A DNA stretch of 39,031 bases from the NCBI GenBank assembly GCA_036265815.1, contig DATAOI010000061.1:1-39031 (forward strand). The letters run 5' to 3'. This DNA comes from Gemmatimonadales bacterium (lineage in GTDB: Bacteria; Gemmatimonadota; Gemmatimonadetes; Gemmatimonadales; GWC2-71-9). A model generated the notes under the pieces. The model had not been told where the DNA came from. It saw only the letters and a program-made list of their open reading frames with translations, and made no database searches. Of this stretch, positions 25,615 to 34,269 are shown one piece after another (positions within the stretch are counted from its first letter, which is position 1; each line of letters starts with the position of its first letter). The position numbers were made by a program, and so were the translations under genes.

Positions 25615-26079
25615 ATGGCTACCACTACTATCGGATCCGAAGCGGCGAGACCGAACCCGGCCTTGAAGCCCCTGAGCTTCCTTATCGGCGAATGGCGCAC
25701 TGAAGGCTCGCATCCGATGCTGCCGGGCAAAACTCTCCATGGTCGTACTAGCTTCGCCTGGTCCGACGGGGGGGCCTTCCTCATCATGCGCTCCGAGATC
25801 GACGAACCAGACGTCCCAAGCGGTATCGCGATCTTCGGAACAGACGACGATGCCAAGGAATGCTCCATGTTGTATTTCGACGAGCGAGGGGTTTCCCGCC
25901 GCTACATCGTTGCGCTGCGCAGCGACCAGTGGCAGTGGTCGCGTGACGCTTCCGGCTTCTCTCAACGATTTACTGCCCGACTTGTCGACGGGGGCAAGCG
26001 TATGGTGGGCAAAGGGGAGATGAATCGTGGTGAACGGTGGGAGCCCGATCTCCAGCTCACGTACACACGGCTCGCGTAA
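25615..26079 (+). CDS. DUF1579/heme-binding-like beta-barrel protein
   Basis: A 154-residue soluble protein: NPALKPLSFLIGEWRTEGSH, the LxFLxGxW signature of DUF1579 and related fatty-acid/heme-binding-like barrels, then LHGRTSFAWSDGGAFLIMRS, SGIAIFGTDDDAKECSMLYF, DERGVSRRYIVALRSDQWQW and a closing EPDLQLTYTRLA. The alternation of strands is that of a ten-stranded barrel. The gene lies 36 bp after the lipoprotein gene with no attC between, so the two may form one cassette or a remnant of two. The truncated attC11 begins 27 bp after the stop. The ligand is unknown. Confidence 0.75.
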   Translation: MATTTIGSEAARPNPALKPLSFLIGEWRTEGSHPMLPGKTLHGRTSFAWSDGGAFLIMRSEIDEPDVPSGIAIFGTDDDAKECSMLYFDERGVSRRYIVALRSDQWQWSRDASGFSQRFTARLVDGGKRMVGKGEMNRGERWEPDLQLTYTRLA

Positions 26080-26105
26080 CGAACGGACGTCCCGGTCAGG
26101 ATGCG

Positions 26106-26195
26106 GCCTCATCCGCAAAATGCAGCCGACAAGCGCGAAGCGGTCGAGCTCCGCTAACGGCCACTCTCCGCTGGCGCGCTCTGGAACGTAGGTTT
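26106..26195 (+). repeat. Truncated attC11, right end of the main array
   Basis: The R'' box is decayed (GCCTCAT), but AATGCAGCCGACAAGCGCG, CTCCGCTGGCG and GGAACGTAGGTT match attC8 through the apical region. The homology then stops at about 26195, with no GCAGCTGATGC arm and no R' core. A deletion has removed its right third, which fixes the present right boundary of the dense array. Confidence 0.8.
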
Positions 26196-26323
26196 TCTCA
26201 GAGTCGCCTGCCGCGGGTGCCCAAACCAACGGATGGACTACGCATTTTGGGCGACTACGTGTTCGGCAGTGAGGCGGATCCTGCCGGGCCGTTCATGGCG
26301 ACCCAAATCGTGCGAGAAGGCGT

Positions 26324-27511
26324 GTGCGCAGACCTGTAACGACAGCCGTGTTGGGAATCACATGCTTTCTCCTCGGAGCAGCCGTCGCGCGGTACTACGA
26401 CGTTCGCCGACTTCCGAAGTCACCATCGGCGGCCATTTCGCACACAGGTGACACGACCGCGCGCCCGGGTAGGCGGACCAGCATCGATTTCGCGTCGGAA
26501 CCCCTTTGGGCCTACGGCTTCGACCGTCCGCCGTTGCCGGGCGAGAAAGCGCAGCCGCAGCCGAGCCCAACCCACGCCCTTCGCGCCAACGAGGATTCGG
26601 CGGAGCAGACGCGACCGCGACACCTGCCGGGAAGCAACGCCACGTACTCGCTCGTCGACGTTCGGGACCTCCAAAACGTCATCGACTGGTTCCCGGACGA
26701 CCACCCGCCTATGACCGACGTGATCGCGCACGGCCCGGCGCGAATGGGTGCCGCGCGACGCGGCTGCGGATCCTGTCATTTGCCCAACGGCAAGGGCCGC
26801 CCGGAAAACGCAAGCGTCGCCGGACTTCCAGTCGCGTACTTCCTGCGTCAACTGCGGGATTTCCGCGACCGGAAGCGGCACAGCGCCGATCCAAGAAAGC
26901 CAAATACGAATACCATGATCGCGCTGGCGACGAACCTGACGAGCGACGAAGCCCAGCAGGCCGCGAACTACTTCGCGTCGATGAGCTGGGCGCCATGGAT
27001 CCGCGTTGTCGAGACGGATCTCGTCCCGAGGACCCGCATCGAAGGCAACCTGTTTCTTCCCATTGAACGGGAGAAGACGCAGCCGATCGCCGGTCGGATC
27101 ATCGAGGTGCCGGAGGACATCGAGCAAGCAGAGTTGAACCGGAACCCGCGTTCGGGATTCCTCGCCTACGCCCCGGTCGGAAGTCTCAAAAAGGGGGAGG
27201 ACCTCGTGTTGCGTGGCGGTGTGAACCCGGCCGGCGATACATCCAGCCACCGCAAGACAACTCCTTGCATCATCTGCCACAGCGAGAAGCTGACAGGCGT
27301 GGCGGACATTCCTCCCCTCGCCGGACGCTCGCCGAGCTACCTGATGCGGCAGATGTGGGACATGCGGCAGGGCACGCGCAACGGTGACGCCGCACAATTG
27401 ATGCAACCAGTTCTTGTCAACTTGTCGCCGAGTGACATGGTTGCGATCGCCGCGTATCTCGCATCACGCCCGCCGGACGGAGTGAGCTCCGGCCCGGGAG
27501 CGCCGCGCTGA
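26324..27511 (+). CDS. Di-heme cytochrome c protein
   Basis: A 395-residue protein with an N-terminal membrane anchor or uncleaved signal (TAVLGITCFLLGAAVARYY) and two heme c sites: CGSCH at 148-152 and CIICH at 315-319. Around each, helix-rich cytochrome c sequence is seen: LPVAYFLRQLRDFRDRKRHS and NYFASMSW after the first, IPPLAGRSPSYLMRQMWDMR and SDMVAIAAYLASRPP after the second, with Met candidates as axial ligands. It resembles c4-type tandem cytochromes used in periplasmic electron transfer. The start is GTG 26324; no clear Shine-Dalgarno. No partner oxidase is nearby, so its redox partner is unknown. Confidence 0.85.
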   Translation: MRRPVTTAVLGITCFLLGAAVARYYDVRRLPKSPSAAISHTGDTTARPGRRTSIDFASEPLWAYGFDRPPLPGEKAQPQPSPTHALRANEDSAEQTRPRHLPGSNATYSLVDVRDLQNVIDWFPDDHPPMTDVIAHGPARMGAARRGCGSCHLPNGKGRPENASVAGLPVAYFLRQLRDFRDRKRHSADPRKPNTNTMIALATNLTSDEAQQAANYFASMSWAPWIRVVETDLVPRTRIEGNLFLPIEREKTQPIAGRIIEVPEDIEQAELNRNPRSGFLAYAPVGSLKKGEDLVLRGGVNPAGDTSSHRKTTPCIICHSEKLTGVADIPPLAGRSPSYLMRQMWDMRQGTRNGDAAQLMQPVLVNLSPSDMVAIAAYLASRPPDGVSSGPGAPR

Positions 27512-27559
27512 GTGACCGTCTGAGTTGACCGCCGCACTGTTCGGTGCGACTCTTTTCTG

Positions 27560-27997
27560 ATGAAGGCGCCACAGGCCGAGAGCTCGCGCTTCCGAGTGTT
27601 CCAGAGCGTCGTTCGGCACCTCTTGTTGGCGAGGTCGAGCACCGCTCTACTTGGGGCCACCGCGCTCGAGGCGGCCGCCCCATTTCAAGCTCGAAGGTCG
27701 TGCGAGCGGGTCGCCTGGCCATTCGATTCGAGCAAACCGCTGCTACCGGTCGAGTGCGGCCGGCTCGAGGTACCCGAGAATTACGATCAGCCAGCTCGAG
27801 GCATCGAGCTGGCATTCATGATCGTCCACCCCCGTCAAAGTGCCGGTCCGAAGGATCCCATCATCTTCCTGAGCGGGGGTCCCGGGGCGCCAAGCCTGGT
27901 CTATGCCGAAATGCTAGTCGCCAATCCGCAGATCCATGACATCGTGGTCGACCGCGACTGGGTCAGGCGCACCGCACGAGCATCGCTGAACTCCTAA
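27560..27997 (+). pseudogene. Truncated alpha/beta hydrolase (TAP-like peptidase family)
   Basis: The 145-residue product starts with a signal-like segment and has the N-terminal blocks of tripeptidyl-aminopeptidase-like hydrolases: PLLPVECGRLEVPENYDQPA, GIELAFMIVHPRQS and DPIIFLSGGPGAPSLVYAEM (oxyanion region), then DIVVDRDWV. Intact relatives continue with DQRGxGxS and the nucleophile Ser elbow, none of which is present; the frame ends RRTARASLNS and a stop. No other frame restores the family sequence, so this is a real truncation rather than a single frameshift. The break lies ~40 bp before the next gene. Confidence 0.75.
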
Positions 27998-28011
27998 CTA
28001 GGGATGGCTGA

Positions 28012-28695
28012 ATGGCAAATGCCACCGCTCTGGCTTGTCCAACGTGTCAGGTAGCGCTATCGCGGATTCCTCGAGCGCGGAGCAAGTGTAGAGCTTGCAA
28101 CAACTGGATGTACCCGGCCTTCAAATCGGTCTTTCGCTCCACCTTGCTTACGGAACCCCAACACACCGTCACCAAGGCCCTTGACTCCTTGAAGGAGAAA
28201 TCGCCGGCCAACGCTAAGGTGGTCTCCCAGTTCCTCCCACAACTGCGCGCAGCCCAGAATGACAAGGACGGTCTAGCGCAGGTGACTCGTGATCTCTTCA
28301 TCGCCTTGGCGCCCAGGGATGACGTTGCCGCAGCAGAGATCCATTGGCATCAATGTGCGTGGTTCATGGCCCGCCTCGATCAGGAGTTCGAGTGGGCCCT
28401 TCGACGCTCCGCCGAGGCATTGCTCGATCGCCGCATGCTAGAAGCGATCCTGTCGGGATCCCACGCGGGCAGGACTGCAACCGAAGAGGACGTCGTCTTG
28501 ACGGTCTCCTACCAGGGGGATGCCTGTGGCGCCTGTCGAAGCACCGGCGGCTATGAGAGTGGTTCATCCGAATTGGGGACGTTCCGGTTCACTCTCGCAG
28601 AGGCACGGGCGCGGAGCATTCTTCCGCACACCGGCTGCCAAAGAACAGTGAACGGAGTACCTGGCTTCTGCCGATGCCGCTACAAGGCGGTATAG
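28012..28695 (+). CDS. Zinc-ribbon protein of unknown function
   Basis: A 227-residue protein with an N-terminal zinc ribbon (CPTC at 9-12, CRAC at 26-29), a helical middle (TVTKALDSLKEKSPANAKVV, QVTRDLFIALAPRDDV, FEWALRRSAEALLDRRMLEA) and a C-terminal Cys/His cluster, DACGACRSTGGYESG, LPHTGCQRTVNGVPGFCRCR. The last cluster (CxxCR...LPHxGC...CRC) resembles the end of Mu gpF-like phage head proteins, but the rest does not, so the likeness may be only a metal-binding motif. No transmembrane segment. It directly follows the truncated hydrolase gene and may belong to the insert that broke it. Function unknown. Confidence 0.65.
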   Translation: MANATALACPTCQVALSRIPRARSKCRACNNWMYPAFKSVFRSTLLTEPQHTVTKALDSLKEKSPANAKVVSQFLPQLRAAQNDKDGLAQVTRDLFIALAPRDDVAAAEIHWHQCAWFMARLDQEFEWALRRSAEALLDRRMLEAILSGSHAGRTATEEDVVLTVSYQGDACGACRSTGGYESGSSELGTFRFTLAEARARSILPHTGCQRTVNGVPGFCRCRYKAV

Positions 28696-28884
28696 GGTGC
28701 TTCGCACGCGCCTGGTAAACGACTCGACAGCGCGAGGCGCCTACGTGTCGCTGCTCCGCTCTCCGGCTGGAGTGATCAATCCGAGTCACACCCACCCGCA
28801 CCCGCATGGGTGGTCGGCAGCTGAAGCCTCGCCGTGCCGAGCCTGGTCGATGGACCCGAGCCGTAGCGGCCGCACGAGGCGAGC

Positions 28885-29112
28885 TTACTCCTCCGACCGC
28901 TCCAGCCGATCGAGTGCGGCCAGCATTCCTTCGGTGTCCTCGCGGCACGCGGCGCAGTTGGCGATATGGGTGAGGAAGGGGGTGAAGCGGTCCGCGACGT
29001 CTTCACCCCGGCGCACCGCCTCGCAGTATTGATCCAGCTGCTCGAACGCCCCATCGCAACCGGGGTCGCGGCCCGGGGTGCCGAGCAGACGGTCGAGGGG
29101 CGCGCCCGTCAT
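28885..29112 (-). CDS. Small zinc-binding anti-sigma-like protein
   Basis: A 75-residue soluble protein: GCDGAFEQLDQYCEAVRRGE, then FTPFLTHIANCAACREDTEG, where HxxxCxxC with an upstream Cys is the zinc site of ZAS/zf-HC2 anti-sigma factors. There is no membrane helix, unlike most such proteins. Its ATG overlaps the stop of the ECF sigma gene (ATGA), so the two are made together; binding and holding the sigma factor in check is the expected role. The longer open frame reaching 29469 is a shadow of the sigma gene. Confidence 0.72.
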   Translation of the reverse strand: MTGAPLDRLLGTPGRDPGCDGAFEQLDQYCEAVRRGEDVADRFTPFLTHIANCAACREDTEGMLAALDRLERSEE

Positions 29113-29729
29113 GACACCGCCCCTTCGTACCCGGCGGCGATCAGTGCCCGCCGGAGGTTGCTCCGCGCATCGTGCAGCATCTTGTAGATGGCTCCCCGCG
29201 TGCGATGCAGCCGCTCGGCCAGCACGTCGATCGGGATCTCGTCGATCGCCGCCGCTTGGAAGATCTCCCGCTGTGCTGGAGTCAGCGACCCGCTGATTGC
29301 CCGCTGCAGTGCGGCGCCGAGCTCCGCGTCGAGGAGAGTACCCAGTGGCGCCGGGCCTCGATCGGGGATCGTCGCCCACGCGGCCTCGCCGATCTCGACC
29401 CGGCGGCCTCGCCATGCCGATCGCCGAAGCTTGGTCGAGATCTCGAAGATGACGAATTTGCAGGCCCACGTAGTGAAACGTGCCGTGCCGCGAAACTCGG
29501 GCAGCTTGCGCAGGATCGCCATGAGCGCGTCATCCGCGGCCTGCAGGCACAGATCGTCCACTTCCCCACCGCTCAGGCTCGGCAAGCTCGCGCGGCGGCG
29601 GGCCGACTCGGCCCGCGCCACGCGAAGCAGGATGTCGTGCAGTCGAGCCGTGGCGCCGTCCCGGGCCGGCCCATCGGACGACAGGTCGGCGATCCAGGCG
29701 GCAGACTCAAGATCCAGCCCCGGCAGCAT
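29109..29729 (-). CDS. ECF-type RNA polymerase sigma factor
   Basis: A 206-residue sigma-70 family factor with only regions 2 and 4. Region 2: DDLCLQAADDALMAILRKLP, EFRGTARFTTWACKFVIFEI (the FTTW -10-binding block) and STKLRRSAWRGR. Region 4: LTPAQREIFQAAAIDEIPID and VLAERLHRTRGAIYKMLHDA, the helix-turn-helix for the -35 element. It is transcribed away from the alpha/beta hydrolase gene's end (97-bp gap, same strand) and coupled to the small zinc anti-sigma protein. The regulon and signal cannot be read from here. Confidence 0.9.
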   Translation of the reverse strand: MLPGLDLESAAWIADLSSDGPARDGATARLHDILLRVARAESARRRASLPSLSGGEVDDLCLQAADDALMAILRKLPEFRGTARFTTWACKFVIFEISTKLRRSAWRGRRVEIGEAAWATIPDRGPAPLGTLLDAELGAALQRAISGSLTPAQREIFQAAAIDEIPIDVLAERLHRTRGAIYKMLHDARSNLRRALIAAGYEGAVS

Positions 29730-29825
29730 GATCCGGAATTTCTAGCTCCCGAAGCCCAGGCGCCAGGTGCTATCCAGGACGCCGCAACGGGGCGGACCCG
29801 AACGTCTTTTCCCCAGGGCGCGGCG

Positions 29826-30758
29826 TTACCGCTGGCCGAGCACCGCGCTCTCGTAGAAGGTGCCCATGTGTGACACGATGTAGTCCAGATGGTCCTCGAC
29901 GGCAAAGTGACCCGCGTCGAGGCGGTGCATCTCGGCCTCCGGCAGATCCTGGAGGTAGGCCTCCCCGCCTTCGGGCGTGAAGAAGATGTCCTTCTGCCCC
30001 CAGAAGATGATCGTCTTGGGCTGCCGCTCGCGGAGGAACCTCTGCCACCGGGGATACAGTGGCACGTTGGTCCGATAGTCGTAGAAAAGATCGAGATTGA
30101 TCCGGACCGCGTGCGGCCGGCGCATGAAGCCGTCGTCCGAGGCCCAGTTGTCGGGGCTGATCAGCTCGGGCCGGCGGGCGCCGTGGAGATAGATCCCCTT
30201 GATCGCGTCGTGCTCGAGAAACGCGGCAAGGGGTCGCTCGGTCTCGGGAGACCGATTCTTCCACAGCGCTCCCCGGAAGCCGTCCCACGCACCGGTGAAC
30301 CCGACTTCGTAGCCGTTGCTGTTCTGGATGACCAGCCATTCGAGGGCCTCGGGCCGGCGGCCCACGATCCGGAATCCCACCGGACCGCCGTAGTCCTGCA
30401 CGAACAGACCGTAGCGGTCGAAGCCCTTGATCGCGAGGAACCGTTCGACCACATCTGCCAATCGATCGAAGGTATAGGGCCAGGTGGCGGGATCGGGCCG
30501 GTCGCTATACCCGAAACCGGGATAGTCCGGCGCGATCACATGGAACCGGTCCGCCAGCGCCGGGAGGAGGTTGCGGTACTGGTGGGACGACGCCGGGAAC
30601 CCGTGCAGCAGGACGAGCTTGGGGTGGGTGAGATCGCCTGCTTCGCGATAGGCGATGTTCAGGCCGTCCACGGCGACAGTACCGTACGTCACCTCCACCG
30701 CCGCCTGCAGGGTGGCGGACCCTTCCGACTGCTCATGCGGGCCACTCAACTGCGACAT
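29826..30758 (-). CDS. Alpha/beta hydrolase, haloalkane dehalogenase/epoxide hydrolase-like
   Basis: A 310-residue enzyme. HGFP (52-55) forms the oxyanion hole; FVQDYGGPVG has the nucleophile Asp122 rather than Ser, which is typical of haloalkane dehalogenases, epoxide hydrolases and fluoroacetate dehalogenases. IIFWGQKDIFF supplies the acid Asp257 and LDAGHFAVED the base His284. A helical cap lies between. The reaction would be hydrolysis of a carbon-halogen or epoxide bond; the choice between these depends on cap residues (Trp/Asn halide pair versus Tyr pair), which I cannot assign safely. Start at ATG 30758, with an AGGAGGTAGC-like Shine-Dalgarno. Confidence 0.87.
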   Translation of the reverse strand: MSQLSGPHEQSEGSATLQAAVEVTYGTVAVDGLNIAYREAGDLTHPKLVLLHGFPASSHQYRNLLPALADRFHVIAPDYPGFGYSDRPDPATWPYTFDRLADVVERFLAIKGFDRYGLFVQDYGGPVGFRIVGRRPEALEWLVIQNSNGYEVGFTGAWDGFRGALWKNRSPETERPLAAFLEHDAIKGIYLHGARRPELISPDNWASDDGFMRRPHAVRINLDLFYDYRTNVPLYPRWQRFLRERQPKTIIFWGQKDIFFTPEGGEAYLQDLPEAEMHRLDAGHFAVEDHLDYIVSHMGTFYESAVLGQR

Positions 30759-30885
30759 CTGCTACCTCCTGGCTAAGCCCACGAAGGGAGCGGCGGCCCT
30801 CGCGGGGAGATGAAGGCCTTTGGCGCCGCTCCCGGGATGTCTTTCTCCCTATTAGTGGCGCGGCGACCGCGGATCTTACCTCGTG

Positions 30886-30923
30886 GCCTAGATCGCAGTC
30901 CGCCCCGATCCGTCGCGTTAGGC
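30886..30923 (+). repeat. Possible attC core relic
   Basis: GCCTAGA and GTTAGGC flank 24 bp containing GATCCGTCGC, similar to the end of array sites (GATGCGCAAGTCGTTAGGC). It is too short to be a functional attC and lacks the GCAGCTG arm; chance is possible. Confidence 0.2.
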
Positions 30924-31026
30924 GGCGCCCGAGAGCGTCATGCGTACGTTCGTGCGGACCAGGAGCCGGTCGGCGAGGGTAAAGGGCCCCAGTTGCTAGC
31001 TACCCCATCGGTGGTACTCTTACGTA

Positions 31027-31575
<549 letters not shown>

Positions 31576-31670
31576 CTACCGGGACTGAGTGAGCCTGAGG
31601 CCTTCTTCAGAGCGGGGATCGGACGCTCGGGGCTCCATTGGTGGCGGCAACTGCGGCAGGGTAGGGACGG

Positions 31671-32480
31671 GTGCCGATAGACAACGCCGTTTACGATCGG
31701 ATGGCGGACAGCTGGTGGGACGAGGCCGGCTTCCTGCACGCACTTGCCGCGCTCAATCCCGCGCGCTTCGGCTACATGCGGCGTATGCTCGTTGAGGAGT
31801 TGCGGCTGGCCCCAGTCGGCCTACACGTCTTGGATATCGGCTGCGGCGGCGGGCTTTTGGCGGAGGAGTTCGCGCGCTTGGGCTGCGTCGTGACAGGAGT
31901 GGATCCGTCGGAGGAGTCACTGGCGGTGGCGCGGAGGCATGCAGCCAGTCAGGGATTCGCGATCGGGTACCAGTGTGCTCTAGGCGAGGCGCTCCCCTTT
32001 GCGGACGAAAGTTTCGAGGTCGTCTATTGCTGCGATGTGTTGGAGCACGTGAGCGACGTACGGCAGGTCATCGCGGAGACCGCGCGTGTGCTGAGGCCTG
32101 GAGGAACCTATCTGTATGACACCATCAACCGTACTCCTCAGAGCCGATTGATCGTGATCAAGCTGCTTCAAGAGTGGCGATGGACCGCCCTGATGCCACC
32201 AGATCTGCATGACTGGAAGCGGTTCATTCGTCCAACCGAACTCCGGCGCGAGTTAGTGCAGCACGGCTTCGTGCCGGGCGGGCTGACCGGGCTCAAGCCC
32301 CGGGCTAACCCGCTTCGTCTCATTCGTGCCCTGCGCCGACGGAAACGAGGCCTCCTGAGCTATGCGGCGGCCGTCCGGGAGATGGACCTGGGCGAAAGTC
32401 CGGATACCTCCGTGTCCTACATCGGCTACGCCCGCAAACCGAGGCCAGCGGTTGGGGATCAACCCAAGACGCGAGCGTGA
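31671..32480 (+). CDS. UbiG-like SAM-dependent O-methyltransferase
   Basis: A 269-residue class I methyltransferase. MADSWWDEAGFLHALAALNP and the R-YMRRM block at the N-terminus match the UbiG/Coq3 family. VLDIGCGGGLLAEEFARLG is SAM motif I, TGVDPSEESLAVARRHAASQ the acidic loop, and EALPFADESFEVVYCCDVLE with ARVLRPGGTYLYDTINRT motifs II/III. UbiG methylates hydroxyls in quinone biosynthesis; no other quinone genes are here, so the substrate could differ. The start is GTG 31671 (GGTAGGGACGG upstream). Its 3' end overlaps the next gene's proposed start by 29 nt, suggesting co-translation. Confidence 0.83.
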   Translation: MPIDNAVYDRMADSWWDEAGFLHALAALNPARFGYMRRMLVEELRLAPVGLHVLDIGCGGGLLAEEFARLGCVVTGVDPSEESLAVARRHAASQGFAIGYQCALGEALPFADESFEVVYCCDVLEHVSDVRQVIAETARVLRPGGTYLYDTINRTPQSRLIVIKLLQEWRWTALMPPDLHDWKRFIRPTELRRELVQHGFVPGGLTGLKPRANPLRLIRALRRRKRGLLSYAAAVREMDLGESPDTSVSYIGYARKPRPAVGDQPKTRA

Positions 32481-32940
32481 TCTGAAGATCTGGATTGATG
32501 CGGACGCGGCACCCCGGGACGTCAAGGAACTGGTGTTTCGAGCGGCCAAACGGCTGGCGATCGAAACTGTTCTCGTCGCCAATCAACGGCTCCAGACACC
32601 ACCCGGTAATTCGCTGGTCAGCGCGGTGTGGGTGGACGGTGGTGCCGACGTCGCCGACCAGCACATCGCCAGCCAGGCAGCCGCGGGCGACCTGGTCGTC
32701 ACACAAGATGTCCCGCTGGCCGCCTTGCTGGTGCCCAAAGGCATCGCCGTACTCGATCCCCGCGGGGAGGAACACACGGCCGAAACGATCGGTGAGCGCT
32801 TGTCCGTGCGGGACTTCATGGAGCAGGCGCGCATCGCCGGCATCGTCACGGGCGGACCAGCACCCTACGACGCCCGAGCCAAGCAGGCCTTTGCCGCTGC
32901 CTTGGATCGGGTGCTGACGCGACTTCGCCGGTCGGAATGA
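32452..32940 (+). CDS. YaiI/YqxD (UPF0178, DUF188) family protein
   Basis: About 162 residues of the UPF0178 family, a PIN-like fold of unproven function. KIWIDADAAPRDVKELVFRA replaces the usual DADACP (Cys to Ala). ADQHIASQAAAGDLVVTQDV, PLAALLVPKGIAVLDPRGEE and the family end RAKQAFAAALDRVL follow. There is no ATG at the expected place; TTG 32452 or CTG 32482 are the candidates, both inside the end of the methyltransferase gene. I chose TTG. Length from there is slightly above the family's typical ~150. Confidence 0.8.
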   Translation: MGINPRRERDLKIWIDADAAPRDVKELVFRAAKRLAIETVLVANQRLQTPPGNSLVSAVWVDGGADVADQHIASQAAAGDLVVTQDVPLAALLVPKGIAVLDPRGEEHTAETIGERLSVRDFMEQARIAGIVTGGPAPYDARAKQAFAAALDRVLTRLRRSE

Positions 32941-32978
32941 GAGCAGGTTGACGGCCTCTCAAGGCGCTTGGAGAGTCT

Positions 32979-33287
32979 ATGGTTGTGCGAACGTGGCGCG
33001 GCTATGGGGCCGCGACCGAAGCCCAGGCATATCCCGATCACCTCCTGCAGTCCGTCAAGCCGAAGCTCGAGCAGCTGGCGGGCTACCGGGGTCTTTACCT
33101 GCTGCGTCGCCGTGACTCGGAGGAGGTTGAGTTCCTGGTGCTCACCCTCTGGGAATCCATGGACGCAATCCGTGCTTTCGCCGGCGAACAGCCGGAGCGA
33201 GCGGTTGTTGAACCGGAGGCTCGAGCCGCGCTCGTCCGCTTTGACCAGATGGTCCATCATTATGAGGTCTTGGCATCACCCAGCTGA
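32979..33287 (+). CDS. Antibiotic biosynthesis monooxygenase (ABM)-like domain protein
   Basis: A 102-residue protein with a dimeric ferredoxin-like fold pattern: VVRTWRGYGAATEAQAYPDH, LEQLAGYRGLYLLRRRD, VEFLVLTLWESMDAIRAFAG and an end HHYEVL. The W(x)GxxxxxxAxxY...PGxxG and LTLWES blocks are common in ABM/YdhR-like proteins, which range from quinol monooxygenases to structural or stress proteins. The gene is followed within 30-100 bp by attC relics, so it looks like a former cassette gene. Activity unknown. Confidence 0.75.
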   Translation: MVVRTWRGYGAATEAQAYPDHLLQSVKPKLEQLAGYRGLYLLRRRDSEEVEFLVLTLWESMDAIRAFAGEQPERAVVEPEARAALVRFDQMVHHYEVLASPS

Positions 33288-33315
33288 GGTGATTAGCCGA
33301 TGCCGGCAGCGTGCG

Positions 33316-33340
33316 GCCTCACCAGCGCAGGCAGCTGCCG
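33316..33340 (+). repeat. Fragment resembling an attC left arm
   Basis: GCCTCACCAGCGCAGGCAGC matches the start of attC sites (GCCTAACCAGCGCATGCAGC) at 18 of 20 positions, but the sequence diverges soon after. It follows the ABM-like gene stop by 28 bp. Confidence 0.45.
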
Positions 33341-33382
33341 CCTAGAAGCCGGACGGCCTCGGTCCACGGTTTCCTTCGCGCC

Positions 33383-33477
33383 GCCTAACCCACGCTTGCC
33401 GCTGACCAGCGCCCGCGTTCAGCGGAACCTAGAATTCGGAACTGCGGGCTCGCGATCGGCCTGATGCCACGCTAAGC
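33383..33477 (+). repeat. Decayed attC outside the main array
   Basis: R'' GCCTAAC (33383-33389), left arm CCACGCTTGCCGCTGACCAG, apical GCGGAACCTAGAATTCGG, then TGCGGGCTCGCGATCG and CCTGATGCC, ending GCTAAGC where R' GTTAGGC is expected. Block order and spacing follow the main-array family in a shortened 95-bp form. It shows that the cassette array, or a second one, once reached this point. Confidence 0.6.
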
Positions 33478-33516
33478 TGCTATGTACGACAAGTTCACCA
33501 CGCAAAAGGAGATCCC

Positions 33517-33804
33517 ATGTTTGCCGTCATTCGCCATTACCACTTCGACAAGAAAGACAGCGCCGAGATCGATCGGCTCATCAAGGAACAGTTCGTGCCC
33601 ATCATCCGCAAAGCCAAGGGCTTCGACCGCTACTTCTGGCTGGATACCGGGGATGGTGAGGGCGCCTCATTCGGCGTCTTCAAGGACAAGGCCGGTGCGG
33701 ACGAATCGGTGGCTCTCGCGGCCGAGTTCGTGCGCACGCATATGGCGCAACTGCTGAGGCAGAAACCCGAAGTGATCGAAGGCTTGATCAAGGCGCACGA
33801 CTGA
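33517..33804 (+). CDS. ABM-like small protein
   Basis: A 95-residue protein: MFAVIRHYHFDKKDSAEIDR, LIKEQFVPIIRKAKGFDRYF, WLDTGDGEGASFGVFKDKAG and EFVRTHMAQLL form a beta-alpha-beta pattern of the ferredoxin-like dimeric fold. AAAAGGAG before ATG 33517 is a strong ribosome-binding site. It lies 39 bp after the decayed attC, as cassette genes do. Function unknown. Confidence 0.72.
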   Translation: MFAVIRHYHFDKKDSAEIDRLIKEQFVPIIRKAKGFDRYFWLDTGDGEGASFGVFKDKAGADESVALAAEFVRTHMAQLLRQKPEVIEGLIKAHD

Positions 33805-33861
33805 TCGACGACCGCTCAGCGATTGCCCTCAATCCGCCGTCCTAAGACCTAGGAGACCTCA

Positions 33862-34173
33862 ATGCTGCTCGTTCGCGAGATCATGTACTGTAAGCCGGGC
33901 AAAGTGCGCCCAATGGTTGAGAAGTTCCTGGCCATGAACAAGCTCAGTACCAAGGTGGGCATGCCAAAGATGCGCGTCATGACCGATTTCTCTGCAGAAC
34001 GGTACTGGACCGTTGTGGCCGAGATGGAGGTCGAGAGCATGGGCGATTTCGAACGCATGATGCAGGGTGGGGGGCAGAATCAGGACGCCATGAAAGAAAT
34101 GGAGAGCATCATGAAGGACTATCACGACTTGGTGGATTCTGGGCGGCGCGAGGTCTACAAGATGGAAAGCTGA
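33862..34173 (+). CDS. NIPSNAP-like small protein of unknown function
   Basis: A 103-residue protein: MLLVREIMYCKPGKVRPMVE, KFLAMNKLSTKVGMPKMRVM, WTVVAEMEVESMGDFERMMQ and IMKDYHDLVDSGRREVYKME. The pattern (first strand with PGK...MVEK, helix, paired strands, final strand) is that of NIPSNAP/ABM ferredoxin-like proteins. AGGAGACC precedes the ATG. It is the third small protein of this general fold in 1.2 kb; sequence likeness among the three is low. Confidence 0.7.
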   Translation: MLLVREIMYCKPGKVRPMVEKFLAMNKLSTKVGMPKMRVMTDFSAERYWTVVAEMEVESMGDFERMMQGGGQNQDAMKEMESIMKDYHDLVDSGRREVYKMES

Positions 34174-34269
34174 GGTCCTCTGAATGCGGGCCGGCAGCGC
34201 ATGCTCCACTTGGGTATGTTTGAATTGACAGTCAATTGACCGACTTGTTCTCTTACCGAGAGGTGCCTT

